The notes under the pieces are model-generated. The model was not told where the DNA came from and did no database searches. It saw only the letters and a program-made list of their open reading frames with translations. Shown one piece after another: positions 23,589 through 31,640 of a stretch of DNA of 41,323 nt. Position numbers and translations under genes: made by a program. Source of the DNA: Phycicoccus flavus (GTDB lineage: Bacteria > Actinomycetota > Actinomycetes > Actinomycetales > Dermatophilaceae); the NCBI RefSeq assembly GCF_004025965.2, contig NZ_SAYU02000039.1, forward strand, positions 1 through 41,323. Reading direction: 5' to 3'. Numbering within the stretch: the stretch's first letter is position 1; each line of letters begins with the position of its first letter.

Positions 23589-24296
23589 ATGGACGTCGGC
23601 GAGGTCTGGGACCGGATGCGCGCGAGCGGCGAGGTCGGCCTGACCGGCACCCCGCTCGTCGTCGTCCTCGTCGCGGCGCTCGTCGTCGTCGGGGTGCGTC
23701 CGCTGTGGCAGGTGCTGCGGCTCGGGGTGACGCTGGTCCACGAGCTCGGGCACGCGCTGGTCGGCATGCTCGTCGGGCGGCGGTTCACCGGGTTCGTCCT
23801 GCGCGGCGACATGTCCGGGGCCGCCGTCACCGTCGGTCGGGCGCGAGGGCCGGGACGGGCCGTGACGACGTGGGCCGGCTACCCCGCGCCGGCCGTCGTC
23901 GGGGGTGCCGGCGTCTGGCTCGGCGCCCACGGCTGGGCGGGCGCCGTGCTCGCGGCGGTCGTGCTCGTCCTGCTGCTCACCCTCCTGCGGGTGCGCTCCG
24001 GCCTGACCCTGCTCGTCGTCCTCGTCGTCGGAGCGGCGACGGCCTGGGTCTGGTGGGCCGGCGAGGACCTACTGCGCGCCCAGGTCGTCGTCGGGGCGGG
24101 GCTCGTCCTCGTGGTCGGCGCCTGGCGGCACCTCGGGGCGGTGACGGCGAGCCACGAGCCCGGCAGCGACGTGGCCGTCCTCGCCCGCCTCACCCACCTG
24201 CCGCGGGTGCTCTGGGTGGCGTCCTTCGCGCTGGTCTGCGCCGGGGCCACGTGGGTCGCCGCCGACACCGTGCTCGCGACGCTGCGCACCGGCTGA
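23589..24296 (+). CDS. M50-family-like membrane metallopeptidase
   Basis: 235 residues, mostly hydrophobic, about 5-6 membrane spans. The zinc motif HELGH (51-55) lies in a membrane segment (LVHELGHALVGMLVGRRFTG), as in site-2-protease-like M50 proteins. The later Asp-containing zinc-ligand motif typical of classical S2P is not clear; this short group is annotated as M50 B-like. Substrates unknown; it may act in regulated intramembrane proteolysis. A TACGGT box lies 9 nt before the ATG at 23589, so the leader is very short. Divergent from nagA. Confidence 0.78.
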   Translation: MDVGEVWDRMRASGEVGLTGTPLVVVLVAALVVVGVRPLWQVLRLGVTLVHELGHALVGMLVGRRFTGFVLRGDMSGAAVTVGRARGPGRAVTTWAGYPAPAVVGGAGVWLGAHGWAGAVLAAVVLVLLLTLLRVRSGLTLLVVLVVGAATAWVWWAGEDLLRAQVVVGAGLVLVVGAWRHLGAVTASHEPGSDVAVLARLTHLPRVLWVASFALVCAGATWVAADTVLATLRTG

Positions 24297-24366
24297 CCGG
24301 GGTCCGCCACACCCCTGGCCGGGGACGTGCGGCGGGGCGGCGGCGTCCGCACCGCCCCCGAGCGCG

Positions 24367-24556
24367 TACAGTGGACGTCAGCGGTCCCGCCCCGTTCTGC
24401 CTCGGGGCCCGCTTTCTTTGATGTCGATGCCTGAGTGACGGACCTCGTCCGCACCGTGCGCCGCGGCCCCAGAGCCCGCCCGGCAGAACATCCCGCGTCG
24501 ACGCCCCCGGCCCCGTGCCGCGCGTGCCGACACCAGTACCTGGAGTTCACATCACC
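24367..24556 (+). promoter_or_regulatory. Promoter and long structured leader of the DEAD-box helicase gene
   Basis: A strong -10 (TACAGT, 24367-24372) predicts a start near 24380 and a leader of about 175 nt, unlike most promoters in this window. Just inside the leader, GCCCCG (24389-24394) and CGGGGC (24403-24408) form a 6-bp hairpin with an 8-nt loop, followed by the T-rich CTTTCTTT. That is terminator- or attenuator-like. DEAD-box helicase genes are often autoregulated or cold-regulated through their leaders, so a cis-acting control element is plausible; no named RNA family was matched. Confidence 0.55.
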
Positions 24557-26032
24557 GTGTCCACTGACACCTTCGGCGCGCTCGGCGTGCCCTCGTCCCT
24601 CGTCGACGTCCTCGCCTCCGGCGGGATCACGACGCCCACCCCCATCCAGGCCGCGACGCTGCCGGACTCCCTCGCGGGTCGCGACGTCCTCGGCCGCGGC
24701 CGCACCGGCTCGGGCAAGACGGTGGCCTTCCTCCTGCCCCTGCTCACTCGGCTCGCGCAGAGTCGCAGTTCGCGGACGCCCAAGCGGCCCCGGGCCCTCG
24801 TCCTCGCCCCGACGCGCGAGCTCGCCACCCAGATCGAGGAGGCGATGGCGCCGCTGGCCCGCGCCCTCGGTCTCACCTCCCGCACCGTCTTCGGCGGCGT
24901 CGGGCAGGGCCCGCAGGTCGCGGCGCTGCGCCGCGGCGTCGACGTGGTCGTCGCCTGCCCCGGCCGGCTCGAGGACCTCGTCGGACAGGGCCACGTCTCC
25001 CTGGCGAACGTCGAGGTCACCGTCGTCGACGAGGCCGACCACATGGCCGACCTCGGCTTCCTGCCGCAGGTGCGCCGGCTGCTCGACGCGACGCCGCGCG
25101 GCGGCCAGCGCATGCTCTTCTCGGCGACGCTCGACGCCGGCATCGGCGTGCTCGCCTCGCGCTACCTCGTCGAGCCGGTGACCCACGAAGCCGACTCCGC
25201 GCAGTCGCCGGTGAGCGCGATGACCCACCACGTCCTGCACGTGTCGTCCGCGGCGCACCTGCCGGTGCTGCTCGACCTCACCTCGGCGCCGGGCCGGACC
25301 ATCGTCTTCACCCGCACCAAGCACCGCGCCAAGCGGCTCGCCCGCCAGCTCAACGACGCCGGGGTCCCGGCCGTCGAGCTGCACGGCAACCTCAGCCAGG
25401 GTCAGCGCACCCGCACCATGGAGGCGTTCCACAGCGGCGCCGCGCAGACCCTCGTCGCCACGGACATCGCCGCCCGCGGCATCCACGTCGACGACGTCGC
25501 GCTCGTCGTCCACGCCGACCCGCCGGTCGAGCACAAGGCGTACCTTCACCGCTCCGGCCGCACCGCGCGCGCCGGCGCCGCGGGCACCGTCGTCACGCTG
25601 ATGACCGACGAGCAGGTGCGTGACGTGCGCGACCTGACCCGCAAGGCGGGCATCCGGCCCACGATCACCCGGGCCCACGCCCAGCACCCCGTCCTCGCCG
25701 AGCTCGCGCCCGGTGAGCGGACCCGGGAGGGCGCGTACGTCGCGGCCGCACCGGCCGGTGGGTCGCGTGGCGGCCGGGGCGCGGGCGAGCGGGCCGGAGG
25801 GTCCGGTCGTGGTGGCGGCCGCCGTCCGGGACGCGGCTCGCGCGCGGGCGGTCACGGTCGCGGGCAGGGCTCCGAGCAGCGCTCGGGCGGTCCCGGCGGC
25901 GGGTCCGGCGGCAGCCGGCGGCGCGGGTCGCGGCGCGGCGCCGGGCAGCCCTCCGGGGCCTCCGGCGGGTCCCGGCCGGCCAGGTCGGCGGCCTCCTTCT
26001 CGGAGCGGTCGGCTCCCCGCCGCTCCCGCTGA
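24557..26032 (+). CDS. DEAD-box RNA helicase with RG-rich tail
   Basis: 491 residues. Helicase motifs in order: Q motif (GGITTPTPIQ, 22-31), I (GRTGSGKT, 48-55), Ia PTREL (85-89), II DEAD (158-161), III SAT, then VATDIAARGIHVDDV and HRSGRTARAG in RecA-like domain 2. The tail from about 400 is Gly/Arg/Ser-rich (RGG-like) and should bind RNA. RhlE-like enzymes act in RNA unwinding, ribosome assembly and cold adaptation. GTG at 24557 is chosen because VSTDTFGALG is the usual N-terminus; no strong ribosome site is visible in ACATCACC. An upstream in-frame ATG would add 14 residues. It ends convergently with the nuclease gene. Confidence 0.9.
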   Translation: MSTDTFGALGVPSSLVDVLASGGITTPTPIQAATLPDSLAGRDVLGRGRTGSGKTVAFLLPLLTRLAQSRSSRTPKRPRALVLAPTRELATQIEEAMAPLARALGLTSRTVFGGVGQGPQVAALRRGVDVVVACPGRLEDLVGQGHVSLANVEVTVVDEADHMADLGFLPQVRRLLDATPRGGQRMLFSATLDAGIGVLASRYLVEPVTHEADSAQSPVSAMTHHVLHVSSAAHLPVLLDLTSAPGRTIVFTRTKHRAKRLARQLNDAGVPAVELHGNLSQGQRTRTMEAFHSGAAQTLVATDIAARGIHVDDVALVVHADPPVEHKAYLHRSGRTARAGAAGTVVTLMTDEQVRDVRDLTRKAGIRPTITRAHAQHPVLAELAPGERTREGAYVAAAPAGGSRGGRGAGERAGGSGRGGGRRPGRGSRAGGHGRGQGSEQRSGGPGGGSGGSRRRGSRRGAGQPSGASGGSRPARSAASFSERSAPRRSR

Positions 26033-26077
26033 CCCCGGGGTCCGGGGCGCAGCCCGGCGGCGCCCGACCTCACGCAG

Positions 26078-26121
26078 ACGGACGGCCCCCGGCACGCAGT
26101 GCGTGCCCGGGGGCCGTCCGT
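26078..26121. terminator. Strong bidirectional terminator
   Basis: A 20-bp stem (one 1-nt bulge) closes a 3-nt AGT loop; the core is GGCACGC-AGT-GCGTGCC. It lies between the convergent helicase and nuclease genes. Confidence 0.85.
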
Positions 26122-26136
26122 TCCTGCTGCCGGCGA

Positions 26137-29100
26137 CTAGCGGCGGAGCCGGAAGGTGCTCGTCACCGTCTGGCCGTTCCACGGGACGTGGACGACGACC
26201 GTGTACGTGACCCCGGTCCGCGGCAGGTCACCGGTGCGCAGCAGGTAGACCCACTCGCCGTTCTCGTACGTCATGTCGCCGGTGGCGACGACCTCGCCGT
26301 CGAGCTCGACCGTGACGTAGGGCTCGAGGAACGTCGGCACCGTGCCGTCCTCGGCGGTGAAGGTGGTCTTGACCGGGACGGTCGAGCCCTTCTTCACCGA
26401 GACGCCGTCCCGGCCCAGCTGACCCGTGACGCCCGGGGTGTCGAGCGTCGGGTTCGGCGACAGGCCGACGAGCACGGGGTCGTGGTCGCTGACCCGGTAC
26501 TCGTCCGGCGCGTAGAGGCTCTCGATCTGGTCCGCCGACTTGAAGTTGGTGTTGTAGTCGAGGATCGCCGGCTCGTCGGCGTTGATGTGGTAGTCCGCGG
26601 TGCCGGTGACCTGGCCGGTCAGCGACTCCGAGGCCATGGCCTGGTCGAGGTAGCCCCACTGGCCGTCGAACACGTAGGAGTAGGCGTCCTCGCCCTGGTA
26701 CTTCTCGACGAGGTTGGTGAAGCCGCCCTCCTCCAGCGTGCGGATCGGGGTCTCCTTCGCGTACGAGTTGTAGTCGCCGACGAGGAGGACGTCCTCGTCA
26801 CCGGTGCCGGTCGGGTCGGAGTCGAGCCACTCCAGGAGCGCCCGCACCGCGGTGGTGCGCACGACGGCGCAGTTGCCCTGGCCGTCGCCGGTGTCGGGCG
26901 TCTCGCAGGCGGAGCCCTTGGACTTCAGGTGGTTGACGTCGGAGACGAAGACGCCACCGGTCGCGTTGACCTCCCAGGCCTGGGCCAGGGACGGACGGTT
27001 GCGCGGCGAGGCGTCGCCGCCGGTGACGAACTCGTCGGTGTTGAGCACCGCGGTCGTGCCGACCGGGGTGACGACGGACGGCTTGTAGAGCAGGCCGACC
27101 TTGATGGCGTCGTCGCCGAGGGCGTCGACCTGGCCGGTGCCCGCGTCCGCGTCGATGTACGCGTACGTGCCGGCGCCGACCTTCGCGTTCACCGCGTCGA
27201 CGAGGTACCGCAGGGTCGAGCCCGCGCCGTAGCCGTCGTTCTCGATCTCGTTGACGCCGATGACGTCCGCGTCCATCGTGCTGATCGCGGCGACGGTCTT
27301 GGCCGTCTGGCGGTCCAGCTCGAGCTGGTTGTCGGCGCCACGGCAGTCCAGCGGCGGGCCGCTGACGCCGCCGGTGCACCCGCGGAAGTCGGTGAAGTAG
27401 TTGAGTAGGTTCATGCCGGCGACCTGCACGTCACCGCCGACCTCCGGCGGGCCGCTGGGGCGCGGGTTGTTCGCGACGAAGGTGATGCCGTCCCCGCTCT
27501 GGTCGAGCGGACGCAGGCGCCAGTTGTTCGGGCTCGCGTTGTTGCCCGCCCAGCCGTAGGTCATGACCCCCGTGGCGCCGGTGACGGTGTCGCCGCCGCG
27601 CAGGGTGTTCTCGGCGCTCAGCGGCTGCCCACCGCGGCCCCAGACGATCGGGTCCGGGTTCTGGTTCTGCAGCGTGTCGTCGATGATGAGCCGGTTGAGG
27701 TCGTTCTTCGCCTGGAGGGCGTTGGCCTCGGGACCGGGCGCCACGACGTTCGTCGGCTGCTGGAGGCGGCCGCCGGAGCTGACCGTCACCTGGGCGAAGC
27801 GACCGAGCAGGTAGTGCTCGGTCACCGACAGCGTCTGCGACATCGTCACGAGCATGCCCTCGTAGCGCTCCGCGGTCCCCGCGTCGGCGAACGGCAGGGT
27901 GACCTCGGTGGGGGCGACGGAGCCGGTGCCGCAGGCCTCGGTCGCGCTGACCGAGGAGATCTGGGTCTGGCCCTGGAACTCGCTAGCCGAGCCGGTGACC
28001 CGGACGACGTCGCCCTCGCTCACCGTGTCGGCGCCGCCGGTGAAGACGAAGATGCCGTCGGAGGTGGCGGGGTCGCCGTCACCCTTCAGGTCCTGGAGGT
28101 AGTAGCCGCGCAGGGCGGGCGCCGGGCCCTCGTAGTCCGCGACGACGACGCCCTTGGTCGTCACCGGGCCGGTGACGGCGGCGGTGGCGCCGGAGCCCTG
28201 GATGTCGTAGACCGGGGTGAAGCCCGCGTTGCAGGTGTCGACGACGGAGAAGGTCGAGGTGAAGTCCGCGGCCAGCGTGTCCGGCGGGTCGTTGGTGTCG
28301 ACGTCGCTGACCCCGTCGGCGGCGACCGTCAGGGTGCAGGACTCGCCGTCCTGGAGGTCCGTGGCCGGGTCGACGGTCCAGTCGGTGGGCCCGCCGCCGA
28401 GCGTGACGGGCACGACGCCGGAGGCGGTGCAGGTCAGCGAGACGGCGCCGTCGGCGAGGGCGACGGCCTCGCTGAAGCCGACGACCGGCGACTGCGCCGG
28501 GGCCGCGGTGCCGCCGTCCTCGGGGGTCACCGAGGTCACGGTCGGCGCGGCGTCCTCGACCGGGCCACAGCTGGCGGTGTGCGCGCCGAGCCCGCCGAAG
28601 GTGTTGTTCGGGAAGCCGTCCCACTGGGCGGCGGGGTCGAAGGCGTCGTCGGTCGTCGTGTCGCCGACGCAGATCGTCGCCTTGCGGCGGAGGGTGTTGT
28701 CCGCGGTGCTCGTGTCGCCGGTGCCCCACTCGGTGTTCGGCCGCTCGCCGACCCGGCCGATCGAGTCGAGCACGGCGTCGCCCTTGCGCAGGACGATCGC
28801 GTCGTCGCCGTTGAACCAGCCGGAGCCGTTGGTCTGGTCGGCCTGCGCGATGATCTCGGGCGCGGCCGAGGACTGCGCGAGGACGAACACGTCGCCACTG
28901 GCCACCGTGCCGCTGAGGTTCACCGTGAGGCTCGGCGAGGTGCCGCCGTTGAAGTACATCTGGATCTTGTAGGCCCCGGCGCCGAGGTCGACCGGCGCGG
29001 CGGTGCCGTTGTAGATCTCGAGCGCCTTGTTGTTGCTCGATCCCTCCACGTACTCCGAGATGAACAGGTCTCCGGCGGCGGCCGACGCAGGGGGTGGCGT

Positions 29101-29178
29101 CAGCGCGACGGGTGCGGCCACGACGAGGGCGCCGGCGGCGACCCTTCCGACGAGCCGACGCAACGGCGTGCGGTTCAT
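26137..29178 (-). CDS. Secreted ExeM/NucH family endonuclease
   Basis: 1013 residues. Signal peptide about 1-34 (VAAGALVVAAPVALTPPPASA). Domains: lamin-tail (LTD) about 36-150 (DLFISEYVEGSSNNKALEIYNG), bacterial Ig-like about 210-300, an OB-fold nuclease-accessory region about 310-430 (YDIQGSGATAAVTGPVTTKG), and an endonuclease/exonuclease/phosphatase domain about 570-900 (AGMNLLNYFTDF, IGVNEIENDG, LLVGDYNSYAKETPI, RVSDHDPVLVG). An extracellular-type C-terminal beta domain follows. ExeM/NucH enzymes degrade extracellular DNA. ATG at 29178 follows GGAGG by 4 nt. Four 11-bp-phased PHO-box-like units lie 106-149 nt upstream, so phosphate-starvation control is likely. Confidence 0.9.
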   Translation of the reverse strand: MNRTPLRRLVGRVAAGALVVAAPVALTPPPASAAAGDLFISEYVEGSSNNKALEIYNGTAAPVDLGAGAYKIQMYFNGGTSPSLTVNLSGTVASGDVFVLAQSSAAPEIIAQADQTNGSGWFNGDDAIVLRKGDAVLDSIGRVGERPNTEWGTGDTSTADNTLRRKATICVGDTTTDDAFDPAAQWDGFPNNTFGGLGAHTASCGPVEDAAPTVTSVTPEDGGTAAPAQSPVVGFSEAVALADGAVSLTCTASGVVPVTLGGGPTDWTVDPATDLQDGESCTLTVAADGVSDVDTNDPPDTLAADFTSTFSVVDTCNAGFTPVYDIQGSGATAAVTGPVTTKGVVVADYEGPAPALRGYYLQDLKGDGDPATSDGIFVFTGGADTVSEGDVVRVTGSASEFQGQTQISSVSATEACGTGSVAPTEVTLPFADAGTAERYEGMLVTMSQTLSVTEHYLLGRFAQVTVSSGGRLQQPTNVVAPGPEANALQAKNDLNRLIIDDTLQNQNPDPIVWGRGGQPLSAENTLRGGDTVTGATGVMTYGWAGNNASPNNWRLRPLDQSGDGITFVANNPRPSGPPEVGGDVQVAGMNLLNYFTDFRGCTGGVSGPPLDCRGADNQLELDRQTAKTVAAISTMDADVIGVNEIENDGYGAGSTLRYLVDAVNAKVGAGTYAYIDADAGTGQVDALGDDAIKVGLLYKPSVVTPVGTTAVLNTDEFVTGGDASPRNRPSLAQAWEVNATGGVFVSDVNHLKSKGSACETPDTGDGQGNCAVVRTTAVRALLEWLDSDPTGTGDEDVLLVGDYNSYAKETPIRTLEEGGFTNLVEKYQGEDAYSYVFDGQWGYLDQAMASESLTGQVTGTADYHINADEPAILDYNTNFKSADQIESLYAPDEYRVSDHDPVLVGLSPNPTLDTPGVTGQLGRDGVSVKKGSTVPVKTTFTAEDGTVPTFLEPYVTVELDGEVVATGDMTYENGEWVYLLRTGDLPRTGVTYTVVVHVPWNGQTVTSTFRLRR

Positions 29179-29283
29179 GCATCCTCCAGGGGTCGTGCGG
29201 GGAGCCGCCGACCTGTCATCGACACCTCGACCCGCGCACGTGCGCGGCGAACGTAACACCGCATCGCGCCGGGCGACAGTGGG

Positions 29284-29327
29284 ACGAGGTCTCCGCCGTG
29301 TGAACAGGGGGATAACTGTCGGATAGC
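29284..29327 (-). promoter_or_regulatory. Candidate PHO box upstream of the ExeM/NucH gene
   Basis: Four units start exactly 11 nt apart on the minus strand: GCTATCC (29327), GTTATCC (29316), GTTCACA (29305), GGAGACC (29294). Matches to GTTCACC are 4, 5, 6 and 4 of 7. A -10-like TACGTT is at 29255-29250. Confidence 0.5.
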
Positions 29328-29465
29328 GCCGACAGACCCGCCCTCGGACTGTCGAAGGTCACGTAGCCGCAGGTCAGCGGCACACTGCCGGCTCGGGCGC
29401 CGGGCTAGCGTCGAAGCGGCCGGACGCAGGGTGCGCCCGGCCGGCACGGAACGAAGGAGAGGCAC

Positions 29466-29672
29466 GTGGCCTACAGCAAGGGCGACAAGGTCAGCTGGAA
29501 GACCTCCCAGGGGAGCACCCACGGGAAGGTCGTCGAGAAGAAGACCAGCGAGTTCCAGTTCGACGGGCAGAAGTTCAAGCCCGAGGACGACGACCCGTAC
29601 TACATCGTCGAGTCCGACAAGACCGGCTCGAAGGCGGCGCACAAGGAGTCCGCGCTGTCGAAGCGGTCATGA
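29466..29672 (+). CDS. DUF2945 (hypervirulence-associated TUDOR-like) protein
   Basis: 68 residues: a small beta-barrel domain with the DUF2945 opening YSKGDKVSWKTSQGSTHGKV, then DDDPYYIVESDKTGSKAAHK. The domain is widespread as a tiny stand-alone protein with no known activity; the Tudor-like fold suggests binding rather than catalysis. GTG at 29466 has GGAGAG upstream. Its stop overlaps the next ATG (ATGA), so the two are made together. A TAGCGT box at 29406-29411 may be its promoter. Confidence 0.88.
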   Translation: MAYSKGDKVSWKTSQGSTHGKVVEKKTSEFQFDGQKFKPEDDDPYYIVESDKTGSKAAHKESALSKRS

Positions 29673-29995
29673 GTCCGGTCCCGCCGAAGGACGTCCAGCA
29701 GGCCGCCCAGCGCGCGGTCGACTGGATCGAGGACGGCAAGGCCGGCTCGAACTTCACCGACACCGGCCGCACCCGCGCGCGGCAACTGGCGAAGGGCGAG
29801 GACGTCAGCGACGAGGTCATCGGCAAGATGCACGCCTACTTCGCCCGGCACTCCGTGGACAAGGACGCCGACGGCTTCACGCGCGGGTCCGACGGCTACC
29901 CCAGCCCCGGCCGCGTGGCCTGGGACGCCTGGGGCGGCGACCCCGGTGAGCGGTGGGCCAACTCGGAGTACGACAAGCAGCACAAGGACGACTGA
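29669..29995 (+). CDS. Small protein with a phage-associated domain
   Basis: 108 residues, no signal or membrane segment. The pattern AQRAVDWIEDGKAGSNFTDT, RARQLAKGEDVSDEVI, MHAYFARHSVDKDADGF and GYPSPGRVAWDAWGGDPG resembles a domain seen in phage structural or head-maturation proteins and in small bacterial proteins. I cannot name the family with certainty. It overlaps the DUF2945 gene by ATGA. No other phage gene is near, so this is more likely a domesticated domain than a prophage remnant. Confidence 0.7.
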   Translation: MSPVPPKDVQQAAQRAVDWIEDGKAGSNFTDTGRTRARQLAKGEDVSDEVIGKMHAYFARHSVDKDADGFTRGSDGYPSPGRVAWDAWGGDPGERWANSEYDKQHKDD

Positions 29996-30002
29996 GCCGT
30001 CC

Positions 30003-30042
30003 CCGTCGCGGCGCCGGGCAGGGGGGCCCGGCGCCGCGACGG
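30003..30042. terminator. Strong bidirectional terminator
   Basis: A perfect 17-bp GC-rich stem with a 6-nt AGGGGG loop lies between the convergent small-protein pair and the GNAT gene. A 13-nt word, CGGCCGGGTCAGG, is repeated at the GNAT 3' end and contains its stop codon in the second copy. Confidence 0.85.
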
Positions 30043-30083
30043 CGGTCGTCGCCTCCTCGGCCGGGTCAGGGCGAACGGCCGGG

Positions 30084-30671
30084 TCAGGTCGAGCGGTCGG
30101 TGAGGTGGCGGGGGTCGTCTGTGAAGACGTGCCGGGCCCGCCCCTCGTCGGTCGCGGTGGCGACCCGCACCAGGCCGGTCTTCTCCAGGACCCGGCAGGA
30201 GGCCGGGTTCTCCGCGTAGGCGTCGGCCCACACCGGGAGCCCGAGCTCCCGGCCGACGCCGGCGAGGACCTGGGCCAGCTCGGTGCCGAGCCCCTGTCCC
30301 CACGCCGACCGGGCCAGGGCATACCCGATCCAGAGCCGCGGCGCACCGCCTCCCTCGGTGACGACGCGCAGCATCCCGTCGCCGACGACCGTGCCGCCGA
30401 CCTCGAGCACGACGCCACGCACGACGCGGTCGGCCCCCGGGGCCACGGGCCGCCCGTCGGTCAGGCGCAGGCGGAGCCGCTCGACGACGCCCGCGCGGTC
30501 GAGCACCCCGTGCGAGAGGTGGCGCACCACCTCGGGGTCGGACCGGTAGGCCCAGATGGCGTCGACGTCGTCGAGACCGACGAGGCGCACCAGGCCCCGA
30601 GGGCTCCGGCGCGGCCAGTCCAGCCGCGCGGGGTCCGGGAGGAGGGCGCGGTCCGGGGCCCGGTCAGACAC
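30084..30671 (-). CDS. GNAT family N-acetyltransferase (RimJ/RimL-like)
   Basis: 195 residues with an acetyltransferase fold: RLVGLDDVDAIWAYRSDPEV near the start and the acetyl-CoA-binding turn YALARSAWGQGLGTELAQV at about 125 (QGLGT as the R/Q-x-x-G-x motif). NPASCRVLEKTGL lies near the end. RimJ-like members acetylate protein N-termini or antibiotics; the substrate here is open. GTG at 30671 overlaps the stop of the alpha/beta hydrolase by 8 nt, so it is the second gene of a coupled pair. Confidence 0.87.
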   Translation of the reverse strand: MSDRAPDRALLPDPARLDWPRRSPRGLVRLVGLDDVDAIWAYRSDPEVVRHLSHGVLDRAGVVERLRLRLTDGRPVAPGADRVVRGVVLEVGGTVVGDGMLRVVTEGGGAPRLWIGYALARSAWGQGLGTELAQVLAGVGRELGLPVWADAYAENPASCRVLEKTGLVRVATATDEGRARHVFTDDPRHLTDRST

Positions 30672-31485
30672 CGCCGGTGGGGTGCTCGTAGGAGCCGGTG
30701 GCGGTGCGGACGAACTTCACGAGGACGTCGGCCATCGCCTCGGGCTCCCAGGAGTGACCGGAGCCCGGGACCTCGGCGACCGTCGCCCCCGGGAGGGCGT
30801 CCGCAATCCGCTCGGCGGCCTCGGGCATCCCGGGGAAGGTCTCCGTCCCGTAGACGGCGACGACCGGGACCTTGACGTCGTCGGCCAGGCTGCCGTCCTC
30901 GAGCACCGCCGTCGCCCAGGCGAGGGACTGGGCGTCGGCCACCTTCGAGCGTGCGGAGGCGGCGATGTCCGGCCAGGCCGGCGACGCCTTCGCGCCGGCC
31001 AGCCACTCCGGCGGCATGTCGCGCATGTACGTCTCGGTCGCGGCCTCGAGGTCGCCGTCCTCGACCTGGCGCTCGAAGTCCGACGCCCACTCGGCGGTCT
31101 CGGCCGCGGGCGCCGACACCGGCGCCTCCCACAGGACGAGCCCGTCGACCGGCAGACCGGCGGCCGCGGCGCGCAGGGCGATCGAGCAGCCCGAGGAGTG
31201 CCCGCACAGCACCGCCGACCCGCCGACGTGCTCGAGCAGCGCGGACAGTGCCCCCAGCTCGGCGTCGAGGTCGGCGTCGCCGCCGGTCTCGGTCTCGCCG
31301 CGGCCGAGCCGGTCGAAGACGACCGCGGTCACGCCGTTCTCCCCCGCGAGGCGCGCGGTCTCGGTCGTCACGGGGTCTTCGGCCCGGAACGGCCCGGCCC
31401 CGGCGACGAACACGAGCGCGGGCCCCTCGCCGTGGGCGTCGTAGGCGACGCGGTCGCCGCGGGTCGTGCTGACGAACTCGGTCAT
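30664..31485 (-). CDS. Alpha/beta hydrolase
   Basis: 273 residues. Nucleophile Ser97 in the elbow GHSSG (95-99); a typical oxyanion strand LVFVAGAGPF near 25; catalytic His in GSGHSWEP near 245. The lid region has several Trp and Met. Cytoplasmic, substrate unknown. ATG at 31485 has GGGAGG 5 nt upstream. It is translationally coupled to the downstream GNAT gene and divergent from the aldo-keto reductase gene; the shared 155-nt region carries promoter-like sequence that I could not resolve. Confidence 0.87.
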   Translation of the reverse strand: MTEFVSTTRGDRVAYDAHGEGPALVFVAGAGPFRAEDPVTTETARLAGENGVTAVVFDRLGRGETETGGDADLDAELGALSALLEHVGGSAVLCGHSSGCSIALRAAAAGLPVDGLVLWEAPVSAPAAETAEWASDFERQVEDGDLEAATETYMRDMPPEWLAGAKASPAWPDIAASARSKVADAQSLAWATAVLEDGSLADDVKVPVVAVYGTETFPGMPEAAERIADALPGATVAEVPGSGHSWEPEAMADVLVKFVRTATGSYEHPTGGV

Positions 31486-31640
31486 GCGGGCCTCCCGGGG
31501 CCGAGATGGACGTTCGACACCACTGAAGCAGACCCGACCGACAGGAACATCCGCGGCGGCGCGTGACTTGGCTCTGAGGTACCAGTTCGGCGGTCGCGCC
31601 CTCCCCGGCCGGCCGCCCCCCCCCGCCCCCACAGGAGTTG

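Noticed and set aside
27814-29256. 480-codon open frame on the plus strand
   Set aside because: Antisense to the ExeM/NucH gene and of low-complexity Val/Arg/Gly composition.
29669-29995. Prophage indicated by a phage-type domain
   Set aside because: Single gene coupled to a DUF2945 gene, no other phage genes or att sites seen.
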